Shown here one piece after another: positions 19,633 to 32,901 of a stretch of 64,000 bases of DNA. Each line of letters opens with the position of its first letter. The first letter of the stretch is position 1. Below the pieces are notes generated by a model. It was not told the origin of the DNA. It searched no databases and saw only the letters and a program-made list of their open reading frames with translations. The translations under genes were made by a program, and so were the position numbers. This stretch comes from Terrilactibacillus sp. S3-3 (GTDB taxonomy: Bacteria; Bacillota; Bacilli; Bacillales; Sporolactobacillaceae), in contig CP129291.1 in assembly GCA_030437565.1 (NCBI GenBank), positions 186,001-250,000 of the forward strand, read 5' to 3'.

Positions 19633-20547
19633 CTAGAATTCGTTTTCGGAAATAAGGTATCTTTCCACAAAACGCAAAAAAACCTTAGCGCACGGTGAGA
19701 GATAGCGTCCTTCAAAATAAAATACAGAAACCCAACGGGATAGAGGCGGGTCCAAGGGTAAAATAGATATTGATGGTCCTGGAGACTCCGCCATTAAACG
19801 CGGGAGGACTGAAACGCCTAGTCCCTCTGCTACCAGTGTCCGTGGAGAGGCACACTCGTAGGCAATAAGCGGCTCGAAACCTTCTCTATTGCACGTCGCA
19901 AGTAGTTGGGAACGGATTCCTGAGCCCTCCTTAAAAGATACGAATGGTTCTTCCCTAAGTTCTTTGATAGAAATCGTTTTTCGCTCCTTCAGTGGATGTC
20001 CTTTGGCGACGGCCAGCACCAGTTCATCTTGATACAGAGGTTTTGAGTAAAACCCCTTTGGTGGAACTAGATCTATATTTGATGAGTCATTAACTTCCGT
20101 ATGAGCCAGGGCGAGATCTAATTCTCCTTTTTTAAGAGCCTCCAGCAATGGTTCAGTTGTATTCTCCCTTATAAACACTTTTATCCCAGGGTACTCCTTA
20201 CCAAATGCCACCAGCAAGCTCGGCAACCTAGTCTGTACCAAGGACTCTAACGCTCCTACCATAAGTTTGCCGTGCGGGGAGTTTATAAACCCCTTAACAG
20301 AATCTTTAGCCATTTGTGCCTCTGCAAGGGTCTTTTCAGCACCAATATAGAATTGCTCCCCAGCCCCAGTTATTGTTACCCCTCTTCCTGTTCGTTTAAA
20401 GAGCTTGATGCCGAGTTCCTGTTCCAATTTTCCTATCTGCTGAGAAAGTGCGGGTTGAGCTATTCTTAACCGTTCAGCGGCTTTTGTAAAATTTTTAAGC
20501 CTTGCCGCTTCGACAAAGTAAGCTAACTGTCTAAGCTCTCCATACAT
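19633..20547 (-). CDS. LysR-family transcriptional regulator
   Basis: Full-length 304-residue regulator. An N-terminal winged helix-turn-helix (RQLAYFVEAARLKNFTKAAE...QPALSQQIGKLEQELG) is followed by a substrate-binding domain (GKLMVGALESL; DLALAHTEV). Uninterrupted. Divergent from a thioesterase and an MFS gene, its likely targets, but an IS256 copy now separates them. Inducer unknown. Confidence 0.92.
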   Translation of the reverse strand: MYGELRQLAYFVEAARLKNFTKAAERLRIAQPALSQQIGKLEQELGIKLFKRTGRGVTITGAGEQFYIGAEKTLAEAQMAKDSVKGFINSPHGKLMVGALESLVQTRLPSLLVAFGKEYPGIKVFIRENTTEPLLEALKKGELDLALAHTEVNDSSNIDLVPPKGFYSKPLYQDELVLAVAKGHPLKERKTISIKELREEPFVSFKEGSGIRSQLLATCNREGFEPLIAYECASPRTLVAEGLGVSVLPRLMAESPGPSISILPLDPPLSRWVSVFYFEGRYLSPCAKVFLRFVERYLISENEF

Positions 20548-20570
20548 TCATGACCACCTAAATTCATGAT

Positions 20571-20585
20571 ATAAGCAATTCTTAT
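20571..20585. promoter_or_regulatory. putative LysR-type operator
   Basis: ATAAGCAATTCTTAT is a palindrome of the T-N11-A class, 24 bp upstream of the LysR gene start. The IS at 20599 lies 13 bp away. Confidence 0.55.
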
Positions 20586-20662
20586 GAGTACAATAACAAG
20601 TTGAGCCAGTATAATTGTGTAAAAAGGGTTATCTGAATATGAGAAAATGTTAGACCGGGTTT

Positions 20663-20706
20663 CTGTTTTTCTGGAGGGGGCTGGCCAGCCCCCTCCAGAA
20701 AAACAG
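20663..20706. repeat. 44-bp perfect palindrome in IS256 copy 1
   Basis: Two 22-bp perfect inverted halves meet at GGCC, between the IS left end and the transposase ribosome site. Copy 2 has it intact (25197-25240); copy 3 has lost one base at the centre (about 50518-50560). Such a stem could insulate the transposase from outside transcription. Confidence 0.9.
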
Positions 20707-20818
20707 CAGGATTTTATTTACTCGTCTCTTTTTTTTTTTTTCATAGAAAATGAGCCAGAGCCCGTCATCTTAGTTAGAATAGAGTTAACCAAACCAATTC
20801 TAAAGGAGAGATTTCGGG

Positions 20819-22056
20819 ATGACTCAATTACAGATTACTCTAGATGAGCAACTTTTGCATCAATTATTTCTTGGTAATTCTAAAGAATCGGGCATGAATA
20901 TCCTTTTGGAGACGATTTTAAATCAAGTTTTAAAAGCACAGGCCGGCGAGCAGGTGAGCGCCGAAAAGTACGAACGCAGTGAGGCACGGACGGACTACCG
21001 TAACGGCTCGTATCCCCGTCAACTCAAGACGGCGTGGGTACTCTTTCACTCAATGTTCCCCGCCTGCGTAATGGCCATTTTTCTACTGATCTCTTTAAGC
21101 GTTACCAGCGCAGTGAGCAGGCGCTGGTTCTATCCCTAATGGAGATGGTTATTAACGGCGTCTCCACACGTCGCGTAAGTCAAATTACTGAAGAGCTTTG
21201 TGGCACAGACTTTTCGAAAACGACTGTATCGGATCTTTGCGGGCAGCTGGATCCAGTGGTTAAAGGCTGGAATAACCGTCCTTTGAGGGGCAACTATCCG
21301 TTCCTATTCGTTGATGCGGTTTATACGAAGGTACGAGAAAACGGGCGTGTCCGCTCCTGTGGCGTGCTGATCAGCTACGGTATCAACGACAAAGGATACC
21401 GAACGATTCTAGGTCTGAAAATCGATGACAGCGAAAGCACCGACGCCTGGAAAAATTATTTTGACTGGCTGAAATCACGCGGTCTAAAAGGCGTTGACAT
21501 GGTGATCAGCGATGACCACGGCGGTCTCGTGAGTGCGGTTCAAAAAGCGTTTCAAGGGGCTACTTGGCAGCGGTGTCAGGCTCACTTCCTGCGCAATGTC
21601 CATGATCGGTTGCCAAAAGCTCTCAAAAGCGAAGGAACCGAACAAGTGAAGGCGATTCTCTATGCGCCGAATCTGGAAGTCGCTCGAACCTTGCTTAATG
21701 CTTTTCTAAAGGATTATCAGGACAAAGCACCAAAAGTGACGGAGCTTGTGGAGGATGCCTTTGATGACGTGACGGCGGTGCTTCCTCTACCAGAACCCTA
21801 TCGACGTCGCCTCCGGACAACTAACGGGATGGAACGGCTCAATGAGGAATTTCGCCGTCGGGAACGGGTTATCCGTATTTTCCCTAACCGCCAATCTGTG
21901 ATTCGTCTGATGGGCTCTGTTCTCATGGAGAAGGACGAAAAATGGATAGAAGGACGCCACTATCTGAAAATGGAAGACTATTTTGAATGGAGGGCCAAAC
22001 AGCCAAAATCACCTGATCGTTCGAGTAACGTAATAACAACTCTTTATCCAGGATAA
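20819..22056 (+). pseudogene. IS256-family (Mutator) transposase, copy 1
   Basis: DDE transposase of the Mutator group, about 410 residues restored. Acidic residues are visible in FLFVDAVYTKV, VDMVISDDHGG and near MERLNEEFRRR. One base is missing near 21028 (RQLKT | RVGTLSLNVPRL; the other two copies read correctly there). AAAGGAGAG precedes ATG 20819. Confidence 0.92.
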
Positions 22057-22286
22057 TCACTCTATCTTAGCTAAGGTGAATTTACACATAAAAAAAGACT
22101 TGACCCAATAACACAAATATCTTTTTCTTATCAATTATACAGTATTATAATCTTTTATATAGAAAAGGGGAGTGATGCAGGTCAATTTTTACTATCATGC
22201 ATTCTTTTATGTCTATTGCAGCTAGAGTTTCAATGGTTATCATAAAGAACACGGCAATTAACTATTTCAATTTAGGAGGTTTTTGG

Positions 22287-22780
22287 ATGGAGGAAAAAGT
22301 AATGAAAGCGATTCAAGATGATTACCCTGATGAATTTGCTTGGTGTTATGGGTGCGGTCGGTTAAATGAAAACGGTTACCATCTTCGGACAGGGTGGATT
22401 GGTGAAAAAAAAAACGATAACAATTTATACACCACGCCCCGAGCATACAGGAGGTATTCCTGGCTTCGTTTACGGTGGTTTATTAGCGTTGTTAATTGAT
22501 TGTCATGGGGCTGGGTCAGCATCTTTGTATCTGCACCGAAAGAATGGAAATGAAATCGGAGATGGGGTTAATCCACCGAGATTTGTGACAGGTTCTCTAA
22601 AAGTCGATTTCAAACATCCAACTCCTTTTGGAGAACCACTAAAAGCAATTGGAACAGTAGAAGAAATCCATCAAAAAAAAATATAGAGTCTACACAGAGG
22701 TATTTGCAGGAGACGACCTTGTTGTTACTGGGGAAGTAGTAGCTGTTTTAATGCCAAAAACCTTTAGGAAGGAAGAGTAA
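22287..22780 (+). CDS. PaaI-type hotdog thioesterase (frameshifted)
   Basis: Acyl-CoA thioesterase-like protein of about 164 residues. The hotdog core GIPGFVYGGLLALLIDCHG and the strand VDFKHPTPFGEPLKA are characteristic. TTAGGAGG precedes ATG 22287. Two A-runs (near 22408 and 22672) need correction to join the frames; the end is VLMPKTFRKEE. A second Cys pair in WCYGCGRLNENG near residue 22 resembles a small Cys motif found in some PaaI relatives. Next to an MFS transporter and a LysR regulator; substrate unknown. Confidence 0.8.
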
Positions 22781-23019
22781 CACAAATTATTCTGCAAAGT
22801 CTTTTTATTTAAATAGTTTATCCTTAATTAGGGATATTGCTTTTTAATACAAAAGATTTGATTTAAACAAGGTCACCTATTTTAGTAATAGTTAGTATGT
22901 GATTATCCCACACTATTATTTCTATAGTTCAGAATCATTTGACTTATAAAGCATTTAAGTATAGTTCTGAATCCGTTTTTACCATGAAATTAATAGTGCC
23001 ATAGAAAGAAGTACACTCA

Positions 23020-24309
23020 ATGGTTCAAAAACGACAAGGCATTTACTTTTTGGTTGGTATATTGTTATTGTAAGCATGATAATTACAATGTTAACGGTAG
23101 GGCTTCGCTTGGGGATAGGACCGTTTGTATTACCGATGATGGAAGATTTAAACGTAACACGAACATTTATATCAACGATAATTTCTGTGAGCATGATTAT
23201 GTATGGTATTGGAATGCCAATCGCAAGTTATTTATGTGGAAAATATAGTACAAAATTTATTCTTCTGCTGGGGCTTGTAATCATAGAGTTATCGGTTTTG
23301 GGAACGGTGTTAACAAACAATGTCTGATTTTTTTTTCTTAATGTATGGCGTGTTTTTGTCGTTCGGTCTTGCATTTACCAGCCCTGTTGCAGTCACTCCG
23401 ATTATTAGTCGTTGGTTTGTTCGTCAAAGGGGTAAGGCTTTTTTTTTTTTTTCTCTCAACAGGCTCAATGGCTGGTATTGCTATTTTTAATCCGTTGGCT
23501 ACTTTTTTATGATTGAGTTCAGTGGTTGGCGAAGTACCTTGTTCATTTTTTTGCGTTCATTTTTGTCATAATAATTGTTCCTGCTGCCATTCTCATTTTT
23601 AAAGAAGATGTTCCAGAAGGTGCTGATTTAAAAGAAGATTTTTCAAGCACCATGACTTCTACTCATGAATTAACACAAAAGCTCACTTTACGAGATGCTA
23701 TTCACTCTAAAGCGTATTGGCAAATAGCAGCGGGATTATTTGCTTGTGGATTCAGTATGAACTTACTAGGTTCTACTGGAGTTCCAATGTTAATAGATCA
23801 TCATTTTAAACCTGCTACTGCTTCATTTGGAGTGGGACTTATTGGACTTGTTGCAATATTTAGCACACTTGTTTTAGCTTCAATCGCTGATCGTTTTGCC
23901 AAACGTAAGCTGCTATTTTTTATTTATTTTATACGCGGTTTGGGTTTTTTAGGCTTGGTATTTTCACAGAACACGTGGCAACTTTATTTAGTTGCAGCGC
24001 GTTGGGTGGACTAGTGTGGTCAGGGAGTATAGCGATTCTTCCGCTATTATTTTAGCAGAGCTTTTTGGTGTAAGGCTGCTCGGTGTGCTTTACGGTTGGG
24101 CTTATCTTGGTCATCAAATAGGAGGGGCGATCTCTTCGTTTCTTGGTGGTTGGGGCTATGATGTCTTTGGCACACATGTTTTTTCATTCGGATTAGCGGC
24201 ATTCACATTAATAAGCGCAGCCATTATTTCATACCTAATTCCTGATAAACTCAACCTGCAAAAAATTAAACAAGATAAACTTATAAGCCGCAGCACAACA
24301 TCTTCCTAA
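23020..24309 (+). CDS. MFS transporter (heavily frameshifted)
   Basis: Twelve-helix MFS permease, CynX/OFA-like by its opening GLRLGIGPFVLPMMEDLNVT and motif ISRWFVRQRGKA. At least four or five indels are required (near 23050, 23325, 23440, 23515 and 24000), the densest damage in the window; T-runs such as the one near 23440 are involved. Restored length about 429 residues. It may be a pseudogene rather than a sequencing problem. Likely part of the LysR-controlled locus with the thioesterase. Confidence 0.75.
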
Positions 24310-24349
24310 TAATATGTAAAGCTCTTGATTTTGGATCAGTGCCATATAC

Positions 24350-24393
24350 GGCATCTAAGGAAATCCTAACTACATTCCTTAGATGCCTTTTTA
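24350..24393 (+). terminator. terminator after MFS gene; repeat copy 2
   Basis: GGCATCTAAGGAA/TTCCTTAGATGCC stem followed by TTTTTATTTAG, closely matching the glmS terminator. Confidence 0.85.
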
Positions 24394-24526
24394 TTTAGTT
24401 AACAAGCTCCCGATTTAAATCCACTCGCTTTTATAAATCCTTTAGCAAGTAAGTATAGATTTGGAATAGCTTACCCCATACTAAGAAGTCTTCCTAAAAA
24501 TAGGTACAGGCAAGGGGGATAATAAA

Positions 24527-25132
24527 ATGAAACCGTTTTTTTTTCAATATCATTCAAAACTTGAATTATTTCGTCCTTTTTCAACCGATCATCTTATCAC
24601 TATGGCCATTATACTCGTTCTCTGTATTCTCCTGTTTGTATTTAGAAAAAAGCTTAAGGAGAAGGGGAAGCGAAAGCTTTTTCGTTTCACTCTGGCATTT
24701 ATCATATTGGCTGCTAATGTTTGGTACCATCTTTGGCTTGTTAGTGAGAATGCTTGGTCAGCGAAAAAGGCTTTGCCGCTTCAGCTTAGTGACCTTGCTG
24801 CTTTTCTTGCCGTTGTGATGCTCCTGACGAAAAGTTATAGAATTTTTCAATTCATGTATTTTGCGGGGTTGGGAAGTGCCATCCAGGTCATCGTGACACC
24901 TGATCTTTACCATTTTTCATTTCCTCACTTTCTATATTTCCAGTCTTTTGTTTCACATGGAGGGGTAGTGCTGGCTTGTTTGTTTATGATAGTGGCTTTT
25001 AACTACCGGCCGACCATTCGGTCCATGTGGGTGACCATTCTTATTATCAACATTTATGCTGTTTGTGTTTTTTTTTATTAATAAACAACTAGGATCGAAT
25101 TACATGTACATCATGAAAAAGGCAGGAATGAG
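24527..25132 (+). pseudogene. YwaF-like TIGR02206 membrane protein, 5' part interrupted by IS256
   Basis: N-terminal part of a seven-helix membrane protein (MKPFFFQYHSKLELFRPFS; HLWLVSENAWSAKKALPLQL; FVSHGGVVLACLFMI). A T-run near 25071 has one base too many; corrected, the frame continues INKQLGSNYMYIMKKAGM to the IS insertion point at 25132. The remainder lies beyond the IS at 26635-26760 and rejoins in frame when the IS and one target repeat are removed. Family function unknown. GGGGGATAA precedes ATG. Confidence 0.88.
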
Positions 25133-26634
25133 AGTTGAGCCAGTATAATTGTGTAAAAAGGGTTATCTGAATATGAGAAAATGTTAGACCGGGTTTCTGT
25201 TTTTCTGGAGGGGGCTGGCCAGCCCCCTCCAGAAAAACAGCAGGATTTTATTTACTCGTCTCTTTCATTTTTTTCATAGAAAATGAGCCAGAGCCCGTCA
25301 TCTTAGTTAGAATAGAGTTAACCAAACCAATTCTAAAGGAGAGATTTCGGGATGACTCAATTACAGATTACTCTAGATGAGCAACTTTTGCATCAATTAT
25401 TTCTTGGTAATTCTAAAGAATCGGGCATGAATATCCTTTTGGAGACGATTTTAAATCAAGTTTTAAAAGCACAGGCCGGCGAGCAGGTGAGCGCCGAAAA
25501 GTACGAACGCAGTGAGGCACGGACGACTACCGTAACGGCTCGTATCCCCGTCAACTCAAGACGCGCGTGGGTACTCTTTCACTCAATGTTCCCCGCCTGC
25601 GTAATGGCCATTTTTCTACTGATCTCTTTAAGCGTTACCAGCGCAGTGAGCAGGCGCTGGTTCTATCCCTAATGGAGATGGTTATTAACGGCGTCTCCAC
25701 ACGTCGCGTAAGTCAAATTACTGAAGAGCTTTGTGGCACAGACTTTTCGAAAACGACTGTATCGGATCTTTGCGGGCAGCTGGATCCAGTGGTTAAAGGC
25801 TGGAATAACCGTCCTTTGAGGGGCAACTATCCGTTCCTATTCGTTGATGCGGTTTATACGAAGGTACGAGAAAACGGGCGTGTCCGCTCCTGTGGCGTGC
25901 TGATCAGCTACGGTATCAACGACAAAGGATACCGAACGATTCTAGGTCTGAAAATCGATGACAGCGAAAGCACCGACGCCTGGAAAAATTATTTTGACTG
26001 GCTGAAATCACGCGGTCTAAGGCGTTGTTGACATGGTGATCAGCGATGACCACGGCGGTCTCGTGAGTGCGGTTCAAAAAGCGTTTCAAGGGGCTACTTG
26101 GCAGCGGTGTCAGGCTCACTTCCTGCGCAATGTCCATGATCGGTTGCCAAAAGCTCTCAAAAGCGAAGGAACCGAACAAGTGAAGGCGATTCTCTATGCG
26201 CCGAATCTGGAAGTCGCTCGAACCTTGCTTAATGCTTTTCTAAAGGATTATCAGGACAAAGCACCAAAAGTGACGGAGCTTGTGGAGGATGCCTTTGATG
26301 ACGTGACGGCGGTGCTTCCTCTACCAGAACCCTATCGACGTCGCCTCCGGACAACTAACGGGATGGAACGGCTCAATGAGGAATTTCGCCGTCGGGAACG
26401 GGTTATCCGTATTTTCCCTAACCGCCAATCTGTGATTCGTCTGATGGGCTCTGTTCTCATGGAGAAGGACGAAAAATGGATAGAAGGACGCCACTATCTG
26501 AAAATGGAAGACTATTTTGAATGGGGCCAAACAGCCAAAATCACCTGATCGTTCGAGTAACGTAACAACTCTTTATCCAGGATAATCACTCTATCTTAGC
26601 TAAGGTGAATTTACACATAAAAAAAGACTTGACC
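25133..26634 (+). mobile_element. IS256-family insertion sequence, copy 2
   Basis: Same element as copy 1, flanked by an 8-bp duplication GGAATGAG (25125-25132 and 26635-26642). Interrupts a YwaF-like gene. The intact T-run/CA junction here (CTTTCATTTTTTTC) shows that copy 1's long T-run at 20729 is aberrant. Confidence 0.95.
25352..26585 (+). pseudogene. IS256-family transposase, copy 2
   Basis: Same transposase as copy 1 with its own breaks: a lost base near 25523 (EART | DYRNGSYP), a disturbed AAAAGG near 26019 (SRGL | KGVDMV) and two lost bases near 26525 (FEW | RAKQPK). These sites are intact in the other two copies. Confidence 0.9.
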
Positions 26635-26760
26635 GGAATGAGTACCATTTTGAAGTATTTTGGGCCCTGGCCTTGGTATCTTCTTTTAATGGAGCTGGCA
26701 ATGATTTTGAGTTTTTTATATTCTATACTGTCCATTTTGGATGGAAAAAAAGAAAAATAG
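26635..26760 (+). pseudogene. YwaF-like membrane protein, 3' part
   Basis: Continues the split gene: after the target repeat, GMSTILKYFGPWPWYLLLME and the last helix LSFLYSILSILDGKKEK to a stop at 26760. The GPWPWY motif is typical of the C-terminus of this family. Confidence 0.88.
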
Positions 26761-26952
26761 AGAAAGGATCGATAAAGAGTTAGAAAAATTGCTATGGTTG
26801 GACAGGCAATCGTCAACTTTTGGGTAAAATCAAGAGCAATAACAATAAACTTAAACGGAGTAGTCATAGTTAAGCCCCATAACTGATTTTATTTCGTTAT
26901 ACAAGAGGATCGCTGTCCTAACCTTCCTTTGGTTATTCTCGCAATTTGGCAT

Positions 26953-27850
26953 TCACTTGCCTGTCTCTTTTGTAGAGAAAGTTTCTATAAATCGTCGCGC
27001 CGGAATGGATAGAAATCGATTACAGCCAAATGACAGCAGCTGTCGTTCCCAGGGAGGGCTGGATGATTTCACGAAAATGCAGAGAGGTACTGACACAAAG
27101 ATTCATTGCTGACTTTGGAACAATCGTGATCCCAACGCCCGACTCCGCCAAAGCCAGCAGTGTCATAATGTCAGAGCTTTCACATAGGACATAGGGTTCA
27201 AAACCGATTCGTTCACAAGCTTCCAGAAACTGTTCATAAATAAACAGACCCTGTTGTCGACGTAAGAGTAACATTGGCAAACCTGCAAGATCAGAGAGCC
27301 GGATGGGGCTCTCAACGTCCCCATCACTCCATGCAGGACCCATGGCAGCCATAAAGGGTTCAGTGGGGAGCTGAAGCATATCGTATTCTTTGGAATAATC
27401 GATTGGCAGCCTGACAATCCCTACCTCAATGATTTTGCTGTCTAAAAGCTGCATGATGTGATGTGTGTCCCCTCCCCATAACTGAAAATGGACCATAGGG
27501 AAGCGATGATGAAAAGATCAATCCTTTCAGGAAGCAGCGCAACTCCTGCTGATTCCACAGTACCAATCGAAATTGTTCCGCGGACTCCTTTATGATGTTC
27601 TGCCATTTCAGATACAGTTGAGTCCATTAAGCTAACGATTTGTTCCGCCCGAAGTTGAAGGGATCGGCCGGCTTCAGTTAATCTCAGCGTACGGCCCGTC
27701 CTCTCGACTAATTGTACCCCAAGTTCCTGTTCCATCAGCTTTAACTGCTGACTGAGCGGAGGTTGGGCCATGTGGAGCCGCTTTGCCGCCCTTGTGATTT
27801 GTCCTTCTTCTGCAATCGCAAAAAAAATACCTGAGCTGCCTGATATCCAT
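26953..27850 (-). CDS. LysR-family transcriptional regulator (frameshifted)
   Basis: About 299 residues restored from ATG 27850 (AAGGAGG upstream). The HTH (ITRAAKRLHMAQPPLSQQLK) and substrate domain (GTISIGTVESAGVALLPER) are clear. Breaks: T-run near 27822 (RYFF | AIAEEG), near 27505 (ER | FPMVHFQLWGG) and near 27022, after which the end reads CNRFLSIPARRFIETF. Divergent from a 14-helix MFS exporter 171 bp away, so a direct regulator of it is likely. Confidence 0.88.
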
Positions 27851-28021
27851 AGCAGGGGGAAACCTCCTTATAAGTCCAAAACAATATTTTTTTTCGTATA
27901 GAAAGTATACATTATAGATATTTTACATATACCCTTGGCCATCGTTACAATTGGCGATGAAGTCAATAAAAGCACAACTCTAATCATATCAAATTTTTTC
28001 AATCGGAATGAGGTTTAACAG

Positions 28022-29447
28022 ATGAAGGCATCATCAGCAGCAGAAAAGAATGATCGTCGATGGTATGTACTATTAACTGTCGGGATTGGGACATTCTTGT
28101 CGTCACTAAATACCAGCATCACGAATACCGTCTTGCCGGTCATTCAACGGGCATTGCATCTAACCCTAAGTCAGTCAGAATGGATCGTACTGATTTATCT
28201 CCTTATCTTGATGTTGCTGCTGCTGCCTGTTGGAAGATTGTCTGATGTATGGGGGCACCGGCGGATTTTTCTATTTGGTTTTGCTCTTTTCACTATAGCA
28301 GCTCTTCTATGCGGGTTTTCGAAAAATTATGCGACACTTTTAGGCGGCAGGGCATTGCTCGCCCTTGCAGGATCAATGATTCTGTCTGTTGGCCCGGCAC
28401 TGATTTCAACAACATTTCCGGCTAAACAACGAGGGCGAGTTCTTGGTATTCAAGCGATAATGACCTATATCGGCCTCTCCCTTGGACCCGTACTGGGAGG
28501 CTGGCTGACTCACGTGGGGGGCTGGCCGATCATCTTTTTTATCACTGTTCCTTTTGGCCTTGCCGGAGTACTGCTAGGCATTTGGGCGGTGCCAAATATT
28601 GTGCTGGAACACCAAAAACATCTTGACCTAAAAGGATTTTTTTTTCTTGTTCATCGTCGGTATGACCGCCGTCACCTTACTGTTCAATTTAAATGCAATC
28701 ACGCAATACCGTACGCTGCTTATCACGATTCTGCTCGTTTGCTTCGTAATCTCAACTTGGGGTTTTGTACACGTTGAACGTAAAGACCTCGACCCAATGA
28801 TTGATTTACGGCTATTCCGGATTCGCAACTTTGGTTTTGGGACATTGGGGGCTGCGTTAAATTACTTGTGTTTCTTTTTGACACTGTTTTTCTTCTCCCG
28901 TTTTATTTTGATCGTGTTCTCCATTTCTCAACATCAGCGGCCGGAACGTACTTGAGCATTACTCCATTGATCATGACCGTTTGTGCGCCGATTGCTGGTG
29001 CATTATCAGACCGTATCGGGCCAAGTATTTTAACCACAATGGGAATGTTTTTTAGCACATTAGGTTTGATTTTGTTTGGAATCATGGGTAAGCTCTCATC
29101 TGTTGCCCAAGCACACTGGATACTTATTATTGGACTCGTTCTAGCCGGTCTTGGAACAGGCATATTTGCGGCCCCCCAATAATTCTGCTATTCTGGGAGC
29201 AGCACCACTGGCTAAACGAGGGGTGGCCTCCGGAACTTTGGCCACATTTCGATACCTTGGTATGATGGCAGGGATAACGGTCGGCGGATCGCTGTTTGAT
29301 CTGTTACTCAGCTGGTTCATGCATAAAGGGTCAGGTGCTGCATCGTCATTCCTCGGAGCTTTTTCACTAGTCATGTGGATTGGTGCCTTGTTTGGTGTTG
29401 CCGGGATAGCATGTACCCTTTCAATGACAAAAGTCAATCGCCAATAA
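28022..29447 (+). CDS. DHA2-type multidrug MFS exporter (frameshifted)
   Basis: EmrB/QacA-like 14-helix drug:H+ antiporter. Motif A GRLSDVWGHRR is near residue 70 and motif C GLSLGPVLGGWLT near 155. Breaks in T-runs near 28640 and 28890 and a C-run near 29175. Restored about 475 residues, normal for DHA2. Divergent from a LysR regulator. Substrate unknown. Confidence 0.88.
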
Positions 29448-29709
29448 TGACCACTAACACTAAGGTTCATAAAAATCACAAAGAAAGAATTGGGCAGATT
29501 ATATTGTTTGTATTAAAAGGACTAGAGAATGAGGAGGCTGACCTTTTGGGACAGCCTCTTCATATAATAATTGGATTAATTATATTATCGGTGTGTCAAG
29601 AAATCTTGGTGCTGCCCCGAGTATAATTTCTAACAGATAGGGATGGTGAGACACCGCTCCGATAAAACACTGGAGCGAGCTGCTCATTAAATCCGGACGT
29701 ATTCGGCAA
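29448..29709. other. intergenic, with terminator-like hairpin
   Basis: GAGGCTG/CAGCCTC hairpin at about 29533-29563 followed by a short T-containing tract, serving the exporter. Nothing else is recognised before the convergent rph stop. Confidence 0.5.
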
Positions 29710-32335
<2,626 letters not shown>

Positions 32336-32354
32336 TCTATATCTCTCCTAACCA

Positions 32355-32528
32355 TTACATTTTTGGGGTTTCTTTGATAGATTTAAACCCTTGTGACAAT
32401 GAACGAAGATACGTCAATATAGATCTGCTCGCTGAAGTGTAGATCATCCGCTTGAAAATCGATGCGCCCGAAATAAGGAGACGGGAGAAGCCGGTTTCTT
32501 GTTCAAAGTACCAATCCTTTGCATCCAT
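32355..32528 (-). CDS. short hypothetical ORF upstream of rph
   Basis: Fifty-seven residues (MDAKDWYFEQETGFSRLLIS...), with GGAAG before ATG 32528, ending 20 nt upstream of rph. No recognised family; may be a leader ORF or gene remnant. Confidence 0.3.
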   Translation of the reverse strand: MDAKDWYFEQETGFSRLLISGASIFKRMIYTSASRSILTYLRSLSQGFKSIKETPKM

Positions 32529-32674
32529 CAACCCCAACTTCCTTCACCAAAAAAACATTTGACAAGAGCTTTTCAACATGCTATAATTAAAGTGTAAAAT
32601 GAGGTATTTTTAGATATTTTGTCTTGACAGAGATGTAATCTTATTATATCGTTGTGTCTGTTTTTGTGCAATAA

Positions 32675-32706
32675 AAAGAACCTGGTAAAGCTGCCCAGGT
32701 TCTTTC
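32675..32706. terminator. hairpin terminator between rph and the TnpB element
   Basis: AAAGAACCTGG/CCAGGTTCTTT stem with T/A-rich flanks on both sides, able to work in either direction. Confidence 0.65.
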
Positions 32707-32901
32707 TTAATTTCCTGCGGGAATCCGTTGGTTCAACTAACTAAAGCAGCGTATCAGTTAAAATTTATCGTAATTCGGCAGAAGACTCCCGCTTCAAGTG
32801 TTGCTAAGCGGGAGATGAATGCCATCTGCTAGTTGCAACTCCCGTTTCTGTCATGCTATAATATTCACGAACATAAGTTCTGCGTATGGGGGGCGAACAC
32901 T

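Larger units (their letters stand above)
20599..22105 (+). mobile_element. IS256-family insertion sequence, copy 1
   Basis: 1507 bp flanked by an 8-bp target duplication CAATAACA (20591-20598 and 22106-22113). Ends begin AGTTGAGCCAGTATAATTGT and finish AAAAGACTTGACC; they form an imperfect ~26-bp inverted repeat sharing TGTGTAAA. The same element occurs at 25133-26634 and, inverted, at 49119-50625. It holds a 44-bp perfect palindrome before the transposase. Confidence 0.95.

Noticed and set aside
32336-32660. Rifampicin-associated element upstream of rph
   Set aside because: No GGGGCTT-type 19-bp palindrome could be found in the upstream region.
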